Assembly: GCF_000425345.1 (NCBI RefSeq)
Contig: NZ_AUDG01000036.1
Location: 1-41,455, forward strand
Direction: 5' to 3'
From: Rheinheimera baltica DSM 14885
GTDB taxonomy: Bacteria > Pseudomonadota > Gammaproteobacteria > Enterobacterales > Alteromonadaceae
Length of the DNA: 41,455 nucleotides
In this document: in pieces, positions 32,588 through 41,455 of the stretch
Position numbering within the stretch: position 1 is the stretch's first letter
How the letters are laid out: each line of letters starts with the position of its first letter
Notes under the pieces: model-generated
What the model saw: the letters and a program-made list of their open reading frames with translations, nothing else
Databases searched by the model: none
What the model was told of the DNA's origin: nothing
Program-made: the position numbers and the translations under genes

Positions 32588-33775
32588 TTAATCAGCGCTG
32601 AGTTCAAGTTTTACCCACACCAACCGGTGATCTGAGCTGGCACCGCGCGAACCCACAAGTGGGTATAACGGATCTGCTTTTACCGGCCAGAACACACCAC
32701 TGTCTTTAAGCGTGATGCCTGCTTTTGACGGCAGCACGTAATCGGCCCGCATACGCCAGCCGGCTGTATGATGTGCTGCGTTGGGATTATCCGGGGTGTG
32801 TTCGGCACTGCCTTTGCTTTGAGGCGGTTGGCTGTTATTTATACGGGGATGGTTGTACAGCGTTTTAATCGCTGCATGTATCGCATCGCCCTCTCCATCA
32901 ACAGATGAATTTTGATCCCCCATTAACACAAAACGTGCTGTGTTATCTAAGCCACCTTTAACGCCGTTATCGTCATAAATGTATGCGCTGTGAGCGGGGG
33001 TAAGATAATCGACCCAAAAACGAATTTCATCGTGATTGCGAATGCCATTGCGGTTTTCAGGCCCGTCAAACACCGGTGGAGTAGGGTGGCTAACCAATAC
33101 ATGCACCGTTTTACCGTTAATATTTAAAGGCACATCCCAATGGCTTTTCGATGATAACGGAAATTCAGCCCAAGCCTCGCTACTGTACCAAGCATTGCCA
33201 TCGGCTTTTTTAGTCGGCATAAAGCCTGGCATATCTTTCCATTTAAAATGCTGGAAGGTGCGGACCTTAGCGTTATCTATCGGGTATTTAGACAGCAGTA
33301 CCATGCCATATTGCCCCGGATAAAATCCAAAGCCCCAGGCATCTGCGCCAATGCCGGTTATTTGGCCGTCATTGTCCAGATCATAGGGGCTGGGTTGGCC
33401 GGTATTAACTGTACTGTAATAAAAATAGGGATAATCGATAGCTGGCGCGGTACCTTGTGGTTTATTCAGATAATTACGAATAAACGCTTTTATGCCATGC
33501 TCCGGGTTTGCAATGTAATCAAACTCGTTGAGTAGTAGCACGTCTGGTTGCGCTATTTGAATAATGTGCGCAATGTTTTTAATTTGTGGCTGTTCGTCAT
33601 TTCGAAGCAAGGACGGCAGCACGGTACCATCACCGAGTTTACCCTGAGGCAAATAGTTTTGTGCTTCCATACTGACGTTAAACGTAGCAAAGGTAACTTC
33701 AGTGGCACTCATATCTGATGCGGCTCCAAGGCTGAGTATAGAGCTAAGAAAAAGTGTATTGGAAAATTTAGTCAT
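32588..33775 (-). CDS. Secreted endonuclease/exonuclease/phosphatase family protein
   Basis: A 395-aa protein with a signal peptide (MTKFSNTLFLSSILSLGAASDMSA) and an EEP-type fold: TFATFNVSME (Asn), LLLNEFDYIAN (metal Glu), VLVSHPTPPVF, VLMGDQNSSVDG (Asp-x-Asn) and ASSDHRLVWVKL (catalytic Asp-His). It is a predicted periplasmic or extracellular phosphodiesterase or nuclease; an embedded DLDNDGQITG resembles a Ca-binding loop. The start at 33775 is chosen because it gives the signal peptide; an upstream extension to 33850 has none. Phosphate scavenging from nucleic acid or other phosphoesters is possible but unproven. Confidence 0.85.
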   Translation of the reverse strand: MTKFSNTLFLSSILSLGAASDMSATEVTFATFNVSMEAQNYLPQGKLGDGTVLPSLLRNDEQPQIKNIAHIIQIAQPDVLLLNEFDYIANPEHGIKAFIRNYLNKPQGTAPAIDYPYFYYSTVNTGQPSPYDLDNDGQITGIGADAWGFGFYPGQYGMVLLSKYPIDNAKVRTFQHFKWKDMPGFMPTKKADGNAWYSSEAWAEFPLSSKSHWDVPLNINGKTVHVLVSHPTPPVFDGPENRNGIRNHDEIRFWVDYLTPAHSAYIYDDNGVKGGLDNTARFVLMGDQNSSVDGEGDAIHAAIKTLYNHPRINNSQPPQSKGSAEHTPDNPNAAHHTAGWRMRADYVLPSKAGITLKDSGVFWPVKADPLYPLVGSRGASSDHRLVWVKLELSAD

Positions 33776-34089
33776 TAATCGAGAACTTATAAACCATATG
33801 GGTGTATAGCATAAAGCCCGCAACAGACAAAAACCAGCGTATGTCTGCAAATGCAGTAAAAGTCATTTTTTAGTCAATTTTAAGCGACATAGTGCGCAAC
33901 TCTGACCAGCTATGTTACACTTGTATGGCAATCGCCTAAGACAATGAGAGGAACAAAAAGTTCCCACAAATCGGATTGGCGTAAGAAAAATGTAATATGG
34001 TTTCGTTACCATTATCTCCCAAATTGAACGCAACATTTGTTTTCAAGTGGATTTAGATAAATACCTACAACTACCAGGTGAAATACGAT
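33776..34089. other. Intergenic region upstream of the Oar-like receptor
   Basis: Non-coding region between two divergent exported-protein genes. It contains the receptor's leader with AGGTG about 10 bases before the ATG, and weak stem-loops (GGAAC/GTTCC near 33950-33964; ATGGT/ACCAT near 33997-34012). No clear promoter pair or small gene was seen. Confidence 0.4.
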
Positions 34090-37000
34090 ATGAAAATTAA
34101 AAATATAGCTTTAGCGGTAACGCTCGCACTTGGCGTTAGCAATATCGCTTTTGCACAGGAAACCTCATCAGCTGTTCGTGGTGTTGTCACTACTGAAGCC
34201 GGTACTACGGTTTCTAATGCAACTGTTACTGTTACTGATAAGCGTAATGGTACAGTTAGAACGTTAACAACTAACGATTCAGGTACGTTTTCTGCACGCG
34301 GTTTACAAGTTGGTGGTCCATACTTATTAAGCGTGGTCGGTCCTGAAGGTCGCATCGAAACTATAGATAACGTTTTTCTTAATTTAGGTGAAACTCAAAA
34401 CCTGAATGTTGTTATCCAAAAAGAAGCTATTGAACGCATTGCAGTTACTGGCTCATTAATGACTAACTCTGCTTATGGCAGTAAAAGCCCGGTAGCTAAT
34501 TTTGGTTTGGAAGATTTGCAAACCATACCTTCAATTAATCGTGATATTACAGATATCGTAGCTGCTGACCCTCGTATATATGTTGATGCTGGTTTTGCTC
34601 GTGGTATTCAATGTAACGGTGCCAGCCCGCGCTTTAACAGCTTGACTGTTGATGGCGTTAAAATGAATGACAACTTCGGCTTGAATAACAATGGTTACCC
34701 AACCGAACGTATGCCATTTTCATACGATGCGCTCCAACAAGTTTCTGTAGAATTCGCGCCGTTTGATGTTAAATATGGCGGTTTTACTGCTTGTAATATT
34801 AACGCTGTGACAAAATCAGGTGAGAACGAATTTAAAGGTTCTTTCTTCTATGATTACTCAAACCAATCTTTAGTTGGTGATAAATTAGAAGGTGAAAACG
34901 TACCTCAGGATGATTTCAGTGAGAAGCGCTTTGGCCTGAATATGGGTGGCGCTTTAGTACAAGATAAATTGTTTTGGTTTGCAGCTTACGAAAAATATGA
35001 AGGCGCTGATACCTTCACGCGTGGCCCTGAGGATACGCCAGCTGGTACACAAGTTGAAGGTTTAACTCAGGCGAATTTAGATCGTATAGCACAAATTGCG
35101 CGTGATGTTTATGGATACGAGGTTGGCGCACCTATTGGTTCATCTCCTGTTGAAGATGAAAAATTATTAGTTAAGTTAGATTGGTATATAAATGATGCGC
35201 ATCGCGCGGCATTTACTTACAACTATAATGATGGTGGCTCGGTAAGAGAATCTGACCCGCGACCATTTAACTATGAATTTTCAGACCACTACTATGATCG
35301 TGGTGCTCAGTTTGAGTCATACGTTGCACAATTTTTTTCTGACTGGACTGATGAGTTTTCTACTGAAGTACGTCTTGGTTACTCAGAGTTAGATAACCGT
35401 CAAGTTAACATTGGCCCAGGTGGTATGGGCGAAGTTCAGGTAAGAGCAAGTAGCAGCCCACGTTCAACGGTATTTATGGGTGTGGACGATTCACGTCAGT
35501 CAAACAAATTAAACTATGACACTACTTTCCTGAAGCTTGCGGGTACCTATTCTTTAGGTGATCACTTGATCAATGCGGGTTACGAATTTGAAGAGTACAA
35601 TGTATTTAACTTGTTCGTCCAGCATACAATCGGTGAGTACCGGTTCTATTCAATTGATGCTTTTGAAGCGGGTACACCTAACGAAATTTATTACGGAAGT
35701 GGTGCTGGCACAAACGACCCTAGTGATGCTGCGGCTAACTTTGGTTATGCAATTCACACGTTATATGCACAAGATGAATACTACATCTATGATTATGACC
35801 TGACTGTTACTTACGGTCTGCGTTATGACTGGTACAGCAGTAGCGATACACCTCGCGTAAACGATAACTTTGTTGAGCGTTATGGTTTTGCTAACGATGC
35901 AACTTTTGATGGCGAGGGTCTAATACAACCTCGTTTAGGTATTAACTGGAACTACAGTGATCAACTGGAAATTCGCGGTGGTGTTGGTTTGTACTCGGGT
36001 GGTAACCCCAATGTATGGCTAGCAAACGGTTATCAAAGTGATGGTGTTACACAAATTCAAATCACTGACCGTTCACCTGGCATCAATTTATTTGATGTAC
36101 CATTAAGCGGTGCTGGAAACCCATTATTTGATATTCCACAGTCTTACTTTGACCAAGTTACAAATGCTACTGGTGATAGCGCGGTTAACGCTGTAGATCC
36201 AAACTTTAAGTTACCTGAAGAATGGAAGTATGCTTTAGGTGCTACTTATACCTTCGATGAAGGTTATGTGGTTATGGCGGATCTGATGTATACCGTGTCT
36301 AAAAATCAATCTATCGTACGTGACTTGGCACTAGTTCAATCGGGTACTTTGTTCGATGGCCGGCCGGTATATAAAAGTATCGAAGGTAATCGTGAAGGTG
36401 ATTACATGTTAACCAATGCTAGCTCGGATGCTAAGCAGTTTTCATTTAGCACTTCTGTTAGCAAAGACTTTGATTTTGGTCTGAATATGTCATTTGCATA
36501 TGCTTATATTCAAGCTGAAGATTCAAACCCAATGACAAGCTCTGTAGCTGGATCAAACTTTGGTAACTACGCACGTACTGACTTCAACAATCCAATGCCA
36601 GCAACATCAAATTATGAAACGCCGCATCGCTTTACATTCAGAGCAAGTTATAAGCACGATTTTGTTGATGGGTACACAACAACATTCAGCTTGTTAGGTT
36701 CTCACAACAAAGGTCGTCCTTACAGCTATACCTTTGATAGCGAAATCGCAGGAGATACATCGTCAGGGCGTCAACTATTGTATGTACCAACTGGTATGGA
36801 TGATCCAAACGTTGTTTGGGGTGGTGTAACTGACAGAGATGGTGTTTACACGGCGTTTGATACTGAAGGCTTCTTTAATTATTTAAATGAACATGGTTTA
36901 AATAAATTTTCTGGTGGCATTGCAGGTCGTAACGAGTTTTACAGCGATTGGTGGACTAAAGTTGACTTGCGCATTCAACAAGAATTACCTGGTTTCATGA

Positions 37001-37233
37001 ACGGTCATAAAGTGAAGGCGTTCTTTGTTATTGATAACCTAACCAACTTTTTAAATGATGATTGGGGTGTATTATACGAAGCGACGTTCCCACAAACAGC
37101 AGCGGTAGTTGATGCAGCTGTAAATGCACAGGGTCAATATGTGTTCAACGAATTTACTAATCAGAATCCACAAGGCCGTGTAGCAACGCCTTCACTGTGG
37201 CGCATGACAGTAGGTATTGAATACAAGTTCTAA
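34090..37233 (+). CDS. Oar-like TonB-dependent receptor with carboxypeptidase-regulatory domain
   Basis: A 1047-aa outer-membrane protein: signal peptide (MKIKNIALAVTLALGVSNIAFA), an N-terminal carboxypeptidase-regulatory-like beta-sandwich (SSAVRGVVTTEAGTTVSNAT to about residue 105), a TonB-box-like region (IERIAVTGS), a plug (to about 250; INRDITDIVAADPRIYVD) and a barrel ending SLWRMTVGIEYKF. This resembles the Oar group, abundant in Alteromonadales and possibly used for protein or large peptide uptake or secretion. No transport partner gene lies beside it. The start at 34090 fits the signal peptide. It ends with its own terminator. Confidence 0.92.
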   Translation: MKIKNIALAVTLALGVSNIAFAQETSSAVRGVVTTEAGTTVSNATVTVTDKRNGTVRTLTTNDSGTFSARGLQVGGPYLLSVVGPEGRIETIDNVFLNLGETQNLNVVIQKEAIERIAVTGSLMTNSAYGSKSPVANFGLEDLQTIPSINRDITDIVAADPRIYVDAGFARGIQCNGASPRFNSLTVDGVKMNDNFGLNNNGYPTERMPFSYDALQQVSVEFAPFDVKYGGFTACNINAVTKSGENEFKGSFFYDYSNQSLVGDKLEGENVPQDDFSEKRFGLNMGGALVQDKLFWFAAYEKYEGADTFTRGPEDTPAGTQVEGLTQANLDRIAQIARDVYGYEVGAPIGSSPVEDEKLLVKLDWYINDAHRAAFTYNYNDGGSVRESDPRPFNYEFSDHYYDRGAQFESYVAQFFSDWTDEFSTEVRLGYSELDNRQVNIGPGGMGEVQVRASSSPRSTVFMGVDDSRQSNKLNYDTTFLKLAGTYSLGDHLINAGYEFEEYNVFNLFVQHTIGEYRFYSIDAFEAGTPNEIYYGSGAGTNDPSDAAANFGYAIHTLYAQDEYYIYDYDLTVTYGLRYDWYSSSDTPRVNDNFVERYGFANDATFDGEGLIQPRLGINWNYSDQLEIRGGVGLYSGGNPNVWLANGYQSDGVTQIQITDRSPGINLFDVPLSGAGNPLFDIPQSYFDQVTNATGDSAVNAVDPNFKLPEEWKYALGATYTFDEGYVVMADLMYTVSKNQSIVRDLALVQSGTLFDGRPVYKSIEGNREGDYMLTNASSDAKQFSFSTSVSKDFDFGLNMSFAYAYIQAEDSNPMTSSVAGSNFGNYARTDFNNPMPATSNYETPHRFTFRASYKHDFVDGYTTTFSLLGSHNKGRPYSYTFDSEIAGDTSSGRQLLYVPTGMDDPNVVWGGVTDRDGVYTAFDTEGFFNYLNEHGLNKFSGGIAGRNEFYSDWWTKVDLRIQQELPGFMNGHKVKAFFVIDNLTNFLNDDWGVLYEATFPQTAAVVDAAVNAQGQYVFNEFTNQNPQGRVATPSLWRMTVGIEYKF

Positions 37234-37257
37234 TGCTTGAACCTGTAACATAAATTA

Positions 37258-37287
37258 AATGCCCGCAATATGCGGGCATTTTTTTAT
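37258..37287 (+). terminator. Intrinsic terminator after the Oar-like receptor
   Basis: ATGCCCGCA and TGCGGGCAT pair around a 2-3 base loop and are followed by a run of seven to eight T; it starts 25 bp after the stop codon. Confidence 0.93.
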
Positions 37288-37335
37288 TTCTTAATTAGCC
37301 TTTTTTAGCGATAATTGCCGGCTAATTTTATAAAA

Positions 37336-37980
37336 ATGAAGGTTGAAGTGGGAAAAAATACCATTATTGCCATTGCCGGCGCGTCTGCATCAGGTAAAAG
37401 CCTTTTTGCTTCAACTGTTTACCAGGAGTTGGTTGCAGAGTTAGGTGGTGAGAGAATTGCGATTTTGTCTGAAGATGCTTACTATCGCGATCAAAGCCAT
37501 TTATCGTTTGAGCAGCGTACTTTAACCAATTATGACCACCCCGCAGCATTTGAACATGAATTGCTGGCAACACATTTGCGTGCGCTGCGCAGTGGTAAAG
37601 CCATACAAATGCCTCAATACAGCTACAAAATACATACCCGTATTGATGAAACGATAACCGTACAGCCGGCTAAAGTGATTCTGGTTGAAGGGATTTTATT
37701 GCTTACCGATGAAAAGCTACGTGATCAGTTTGATATCACCGTATTTATGGATACCCCTCTGGATGTATGCTTATTGCGGCGGATTAAACGTGACTTAGAA
37801 GATCGAGGCCGAAGCCTTAGCTCTGTAACTGAACAATACGAAAACTCGGTACGGCCGGCATTTTTTGAATTTATTGCCCCGTCTAAGCAATATGCCGATT
37901 TGGTGGTGACCCGTGGCGGTAAAAACCAGATTGCGATCGATATAATAAAAGCAAAAATTCGCCAGTTACTGGCGGAATAA
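37336..37980 (+). CDS. udk: Uridine kinase
   Basis: A 214-aa kinase (E. coli 213) that phosphorylates uridine and cytidine. P-loop [48 protein letters not shown] and [13 protein letters not shown] are all present, matching Udk. The ATG at 37336 gives an N-terminus of family length; a GTG at 37348 with AAGG five bases upstream is an equally good alternative. It is followed after 20 bp by a nucleoside transporter, a sensible salvage pair. Confidence 0.93.
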   Translation: MKVEVGKNTIIAIAGASASGKSLFASTVYQELVAELGGERIAILSEDAYYRDQSHLSFEQRTLTNYDHPAAFEHELLATHLRALRSGKAIQMPQYSYKIHTRIDETITVQPAKVILVEGILLLTDEKLRDQFDITVFMDTPLDVCLLRRIKRDLEDRGRSLSSVTEQYENSVRPAFFEFIAPSKQYADLVVTRGGKNQIAIDIIKAKIRQLLAE

Positions 37981-38000
37981 CAATAATCAGGGAATAACGT

Positions 38001-39209
38001 ATGATGGGATTAGTGGGCATTTTCGCCCTGTTACTTGTTGCTTATGCCGCTTCAGCCAATCGCAGCCGTATAAACTGGCGTACTGTAGGAGGCGCTTTTG
38101 CTATTCAGTTAGCCATAGGAGCTTTTGTTCTGTATGTGCCAGTTGGTCAAGAAGTGCTATACAGCATTTCAACTTTTGTTGCGGATATCATTAGTTACGC
38201 TACTTCAGGTATTGAGTTCCTTTTTGGTGACATTGGACGAAAATCTCAGGGGTTCATTTTTGCCATTCACGTTTTAACAATTATCATTTTCTTCTCGTCG
38301 TTAATTGCCGTGCTGTATCACATTGGTGTGATGACGTGGGTTATTCGTATTATCGGCGGCGGCTTGCAAAAACTATTAGGAACTAGCCGTCCGGAGTCTA
38401 TGTCTGCTGCGGCAAATATTTTTGTTGGTCAGACTGAAGCGCCATTAATAGTGCGCCCTTTTATTCCAACGATGACACGCTCGGAACTATTTGCGGTAAT
38501 GGTAGGCGGTTTAGCCTCTGTTGCCGGCTCAGTTCTGGCAGGATATGCCGGTTTAGGCATAGAGTTAAAATACTTAATTGCAGCAAGTTTTATGGCAGCG
38601 CCTGGTGGCTTCTTAATGGCGAAAATGATTTTGCCTGAAACTGAACAGCCCAAAAATGAGTTAAATGAAATTAAAACAGAAACAGAGCATACCAATCTGA
38701 TTGATGCTGCTGCGGCCGGTGCTTCAAGCGGTATGCAGTTGGCGTTAAATGTAGGCGCTATGTTGCTGGCCTTTGTTGGTTTAATTGCACTGGTCAATGG
38801 CGCTATTGGCGGCATTGCGGGCTGGTTTGGTTATGAGGGGTTAACGCTACAGGTGATCTTTGGTTACGTATTCCAACCGTTGGCTTTTATTTTGGGGGTA
38901 TCCTGGGATGAAGCGCGTATGGCAGGTAGTTTTATTGGCCAGAAGTTGGTTATTAACGAGTTTGTCGCATACCTCGACTTTGTGCAGGTGAAGGAGCAGT
39001 TAAGCGCGCATACCCAGGTAATCGTTACGATTGCGTTGTGTGGCTTCGCCAACTTTTCTTCTATTGCCATTTTATTAGGTGGTTTGGGCGGTATGGCACC
39101 AAGTCGCCGGGCTGATATTGCTGAGCTGGGTTTAAAAGCTTTGCTAGCGGCAACATTAGCTAACTTAATGAGCGCTGCTATAGCAGGGTTCTTTTTTTCT
39201 TTAGGCTAA
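38001..39209 (+). CDS. NupC/CNT family concentrative nucleoside transporter
   Basis: A 402-aa inner-membrane protein of the CNT family (E. coli NupC 400) that imports nucleosides with H+ or Na+. Signatures: [56 protein letters not shown] and [22 protein letters not shown]. The last Asn-Phe-Ser region and the GQTEAP and NEF motifs contact substrate and cation in known members. ATG 38001 or 38004 are both possible; AGGG lies 8-10 bases upstream. Coupled with udk. Confidence 0.93.
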   Translation: MMGLVGIFALLLVAYAASANRSRINWRTVGGAFAIQLAIGAFVLYVPVGQEVLYSISTFVADIISYATSGIEFLFGDIGRKSQGFIFAIHVLTIIIFFSSLIAVLYHIGVMTWVIRIIGGGLQKLLGTSRPESMSAAANIFVGQTEAPLIVRPFIPTMTRSELFAVMVGGLASVAGSVLAGYAGLGIELKYLIAASFMAAPGGFLMAKMILPETEQPKNELNEIKTETEHTNLIDAAAAGASSGMQLALNVGAMLLAFVGLIALVNGAIGGIAGWFGYEGLTLQVIFGYVFQPLAFILGVSWDEARMAGSFIGQKLVINEFVAYLDFVQVKEQLSAHTQVIVTIALCGFANFSSIAILLGGLGGMAPSRRADIAELGLKALLAATLANLMSAAIAGFFFSLG

Positions 39210-39225
39210 AAAACAGGTCTTTTAT

Positions 39226-40176
39226 ATGACACAGCAAGTTCCAACGTTAGATATAAGACGGTTTGCCACCGACAAAGATAACTTTGTTGCCGAAATTGGC
39301 AAGGCCTACACTGAGTTTGGATTCTGCGGCATTAGCGGCCATGGCATTCCTGACGAAGTGGTAGATAATACATACAAAGCAATTAAGCAGTTTTTTGCTT
39401 TACCCAATGAATTAAAAGCGCAGTACTTCAAGCCTGGTCAGGGCGGTGCTCGCGGTTATACTGCCGTTGGTGTTGAAAAAGCGAAAGACTCAAATCATCC
39501 GGATCTTAAAGAGTTCTGGCATGTTGGTCGGGAGTTGGATGGGCCTGCGCCACATCCAAGTTTATATCCTAATGTTTGGCCAACCGAGGTTGCAGGTTTT
39601 AAGCAGGCAACTTATGCGTTGTTTACCGAACTTGAAAAGCTGGGAAATACCGTGCTAGAAGCATTAGCGCTATTTCTTGGCCAAGAGCAAGGTTACTTCG
39701 CTGATAAAGTGAATTACGGTAACTCCATTTTACGACCCATTCACTATCCACCAATTAAAGATACTTCTACGCAGTCGATTCGCGCTGGACAGCATGAAGA
39801 TATAAACCTTATTACATTATTGGTTGGTTCCAATGAAGCCGGTTTGGAAATTTTGCGTCGCGATGGCAGTTGGTTACCAGTTACGACAATTGAAGGCACT
39901 ATTGTGGTGAATATTGGCGATATGCTGCAACGACTGACCAATCATGTGCTGCCATCGACAACACATCGCGTAGTAAATCCTGCGGGCGTTGCTGCTGGTG
40001 AGCCACGGTACTCTATTCCGTTTTTCATGCACCCAAACCCGGATTATGTTATTGAAACACTCGAAAGCTGTATCAGTGCCGACAAGCCCAATCGTTATCC
40101 TGAACCAATTAACTCTAACGACTATTTAATGCAGCGTTTAGAAGAGATTGGTTTGCTTAAAAAGGCCAAATACTAG
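39226..40176 (+). CDS. Isopenicillin N synthase-like 2OG-Fe(II) oxygenase
   Basis: A 316-aa member of the IPNS-like 2-oxoglutarate/Fe(II) dioxygenases. The N-terminal DIOX_N region (TLDIRRF, EFGFCGISGHGIP) and the jelly-roll with iron ligands H190, D192 (GQHEDINLITLL) and H247 (STTHRVV), plus R261-x-S263 (RYSIPFFMHP) for the co-substrate, are complete. The substrate cannot be told; bacterial homologues are often annotated as flavanone-type or ethylene-forming-like oxygenases without proof. It follows the transporter by 16 bp, so a nucleoside-linked substrate is conceivable but not shown. Confidence 0.87.
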   Translation: MTQQVPTLDIRRFATDKDNFVAEIGKAYTEFGFCGISGHGIPDEVVDNTYKAIKQFFALPNELKAQYFKPGQGGARGYTAVGVEKAKDSNHPDLKEFWHVGRELDGPAPHPSLYPNVWPTEVAGFKQATYALFTELEKLGNTVLEALALFLGQEQGYFADKVNYGNSILRPIHYPPIKDTSTQSIRAGQHEDINLITLLVGSNEAGLEILRRDGSWLPVTTIEGTIVVNIGDMLQRLTNHVLPSTTHRVVNPAGVAAGEPRYSIPFFMHPNPDYVIETLESCISADKPNRYPEPINSNDYLMQRLEEIGLLKKAKY

Positions 40177-40207
40177 GCTACATGCTTAGTATTTGCTCGA
40201 ACGATAT

Positions 40208-40249
40208 AAAACCAGTCAAAATGTGTATTTTCGCAGTTGACTGGTTTTT
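40208..40249 (+). terminator. Terminator of the udk-transporter-oxygenase run
   Basis: AAAACCAGTCAA (40208-40219) pairs with TTGACTGGTTTT (40237-40248) around a 17-base loop, followed by T. The right arm also contains the -35 element of the tRNA promoter. Confidence 0.7.
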
Positions 40250-40264
40250 GAAACTCGCTATACT
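40237..40264 (+). promoter_or_regulatory. Promoter of tRNA-Leu
   Basis: TTGACT (40237-40242) and TATACT (40259-40264) are separated by 16 bp. Transcription should begin near 40271, about 30 nt before the mature tRNA. The -35 lies in the stem of the preceding terminator. Confidence 0.7.
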
Positions 40265-40299
40265 GCACGCCATGTTAGACGCTCAGCGTAAAACATAAC

Positions 40300-40385
40300 G
40301 CAGATGTGGTGGAATTGGTAGACACGCAAGCTTCAGGTGTTTGTGCCCACAAGGCGTGAGAGTTCGAGTCTCTCCATCTGCACCA
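40300..40385 (+). tRNA. tRNA-Leu (anticodon CAG)
   Basis: An 86-nt class II tRNA with encoded CCA. Acceptor GCAGATG pairs with CATCTGC; the anticodon arm CAAGC-TTCAGGT-GTTTG holds CAG; a short variable arm (GCC/GGC) follows; the T arm is GAGAG-TTCGAGT-CTCTC. The G18-G19 region TTGGTAGAC and the overall sequence closely follow the E. coli CUG-reading leucine tRNA. Confidence 0.96.
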
Positions 40386-40390
40386 AATTA

Positions 40391-40412
40391 ACCGGCCTAG
40401 GCCGGTTTTTTT
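40391..40412 (+). terminator. Terminator of tRNA-Leu
   Basis: ACCGGCCTAGGCCGGT is a perfect palindrome followed by seven T, six bp after the CCA end. Confidence 0.93.
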
Positions 40413-40414
40413 GT

Positions 40415-40483
40415 GCCTGCAATCCTTGCAGGCATCCCTTCGGGACCAGCCTTCGGCTGTCCAAAAATGTTCCGGACATTTTT
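40415..40483. repeat. Cluster of four consecutive small hairpins
   Basis: GCCTGCAA/TTGCAGGC (40415-40433), TCCC/GGGA with TTC loop (40435-40445), CAGCC/GGCTG with TTC loop (40447-40459) and AAAAATGT/ACATTTTT (40463-40483) follow one another with almost no spacing, between the tRNA terminator and the end of the convergent RimK-like gene. The last could help end the RimK-like transcript. Confidence 0.6.
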
Positions 40484-40497
40484 GTGCCCCCCCAGAC

Positions 40498-41391
40498 TTA
40501 ACGTTTTAGTTCAATTCGGCGAATAAAGTCTTCTACCAGCATGTCATACAGTTTGTTACCCAAAAACAAATCTTCTACGCCGTCATCGATATTCGGGTTG
40601 TCATTTACCTCTATAACATAAACATTGTCGCCATCTTGCTTTATATCTACACCATATAAACTATCGCCAATCGGTGCGCAGGCACGAATTGCTGCATCAA
40701 GAACATGCGCGGGAACCTCGTTGATAGCGCAGGTGCTAAAACCACCACTTTCAGTTTTTGCTTTACCGTGTTTATATATTTGCCAATGGTTGCGGGCCAT
40801 AAAGTACTTACAAGCAAAAATAGCCATACCGTTTAGCACACCTATACGCCAGTCATATTCGGTAAAGGTGTAACGTTGTGCCAAAATAATTGCACTTTGT
40901 TCAAACAACACACTAAGTTGTGAGCGCAGTTCTGTTAAGGTTTTTACTTTAACAACACCGCGGGAAAAGCTGCCATCCGGTATCTTCAGTACCAGCGGTA
41001 AACCTAACGTATCAGCAGCACGCTCTAAATTATCCTCATCCTGTTTAAACAGCATAATACCATCTGGCATGGGAACCTTATGTTGTTCAAACAAGGTTTG
41101 CAGATAGACTTTATTACCGCAGCGTAGAATGGAATTAGGATCATCTATTACTGCGAGCCCTTCGCGCTCTGCTTTCAATGCCATGTGAAAGGTGTGATGA
41201 TTCACCCCGGTAGTCTCGCGAATAAATAGCCCGTCGAATTCTGCCAACCGATGAATGTCTTTTGCACCAATTTGTTCAGTATCCATTGCGGCTTTTTTAG
41301 CTGCTTTAGCAAACAGTTCAAGTGACTTTGGCGTACAGGGTGGGAATTTTTCTTTTGGATCAACTAGGGCTTGTTGATCTTTCGAGATGGA
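40498..41391 (-). pseudogene. RimK-like ATP-grasp protein, N-terminus lost
   Basis: The 297 codons give the C-terminal part of the longer RimK-related family (about 480-490 aa, with an N-terminal RimK-like extension). Seen are DGLFIRETTGVNHHTFHMAL, DDPNSILRCGNKVYL, the ATP-grasp domain (PLVLKIPDGSFSRGVVKV, GVDIKQDGDNVYVIEVNDNPNID with metal-binding Glu/Asn). Homology starts at about LVDPKEKFPPCTPKSL; before it the frame runs into foreign-looking sequence and a TAA at 41392-41394, with no start codon at a sensible place before M at 41286. The gene appears cut by an insertion near 41368. Internal starts could in theory make a shortened ATP-grasp protein. Confidence 0.72.
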
Positions 41392-41455
41392 TTATTAGAC
41401 AGCATGATGGGCTGGTACAATTACTTTCGCCAAAAACTAACCATGACAACCCATC
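41368..41455 (+). mobile_element. Probable end of an insertion element
   Basis: Homology to the RimK-like gene stops near 41368, and the following sequence (GGCTTGTTGATCTTTCGAG...) looks like the terminus of an insertion sequence. A rightward open frame begins at 41404 (MMGWYNYFRQKLTMTTH) and leaves the window. The family could not be identified. The evidence is indirect: a broken gene and a new open frame at the break. Confidence 0.4.

Overview
The window looks like the chromosome of a free-living, aquatic gammaproteobacterium of the Alteromonadales/Chromatiaceae type (Rheinheimera or Alishewanella-like). This is inferred from the protein style (two large TonB receptors, one Oar-like; ArcA/ArcB; gcvA-ygdD-rlmM order; mutY-yggX; trmB-rsmC) and moderate G+C, not from any search.

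Layout. 1-1400: nested insertion sequences; the right end of an IS66-family element is inserted in the 3' end of a decayed IS3-family element. 1400-3340: accessory patch, in which a broken second copy of the small gene at 5455 and of the neighbouring rraA 3' end is split by about 1.5 kb carrying a DUF3592-like membrane protein. 3341-6139: LytTR-type membrane regulator divergent from a small outer-membrane barrel, then an NTF2-like protein, a 72-aa protein and an RraA-type aldolase. 6210-6297: a long nested palindromic repeat. 6396-12278: gltBD, glutamate synthase. 12670-20547: a putative cyanophycin-scavenging cluster: isoaspartyl dipeptidase, YfcC-type inner-membrane carrier and TonB receptor on the minus strand, divergent from a secreted cyanophycinase. 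20571-23570: arcB and arcA, tail to tail 3 bp apart. 23765-25393: an orphan sensor kinase. 25538-32561: housekeeping genes (DUF3293, rsmC, trmB, mutY, yggX, gcvA, a small hydrolase, ygdD, rlmM). 32588-37233: a secreted endonuclease/phosphatase-like protein and an Oar-like TonB receptor. 37336-40176: udk, a NupC-type nucleoside transporter and a 2OG-Fe(II) dioxygenase. 40300: tRNA-Leu(CAG). 40498-41391: a RimK-like ATP-grasp gene that has lost its 5' part next to what is probably another mobile element running off the window.

How the parts fit. The most coherent functional unit is the cyanophycin cluster. An exported cyanophycinase would cut multi-L-arginyl-poly-aspartate outside the cell, the TonB receptor and YfcC carrier would import beta-Asp-Arg or its products, and the isoaspartyl dipeptidase would release Asp and Arg. 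It lies between the glutamate synthase operon and arcB, a placement that recalls the arcB-gltBD linkage of enterics with a cluster in between. Its dipeptidase carries an unusual metal-site: Glu in place of the carbamylated Lys, and Leu in place of the first His of the HxH motif. ArcB retains the first redox Cys known from E. coli but has Trp in place of the second. Both edges of the window are occupied by mobile DNA.
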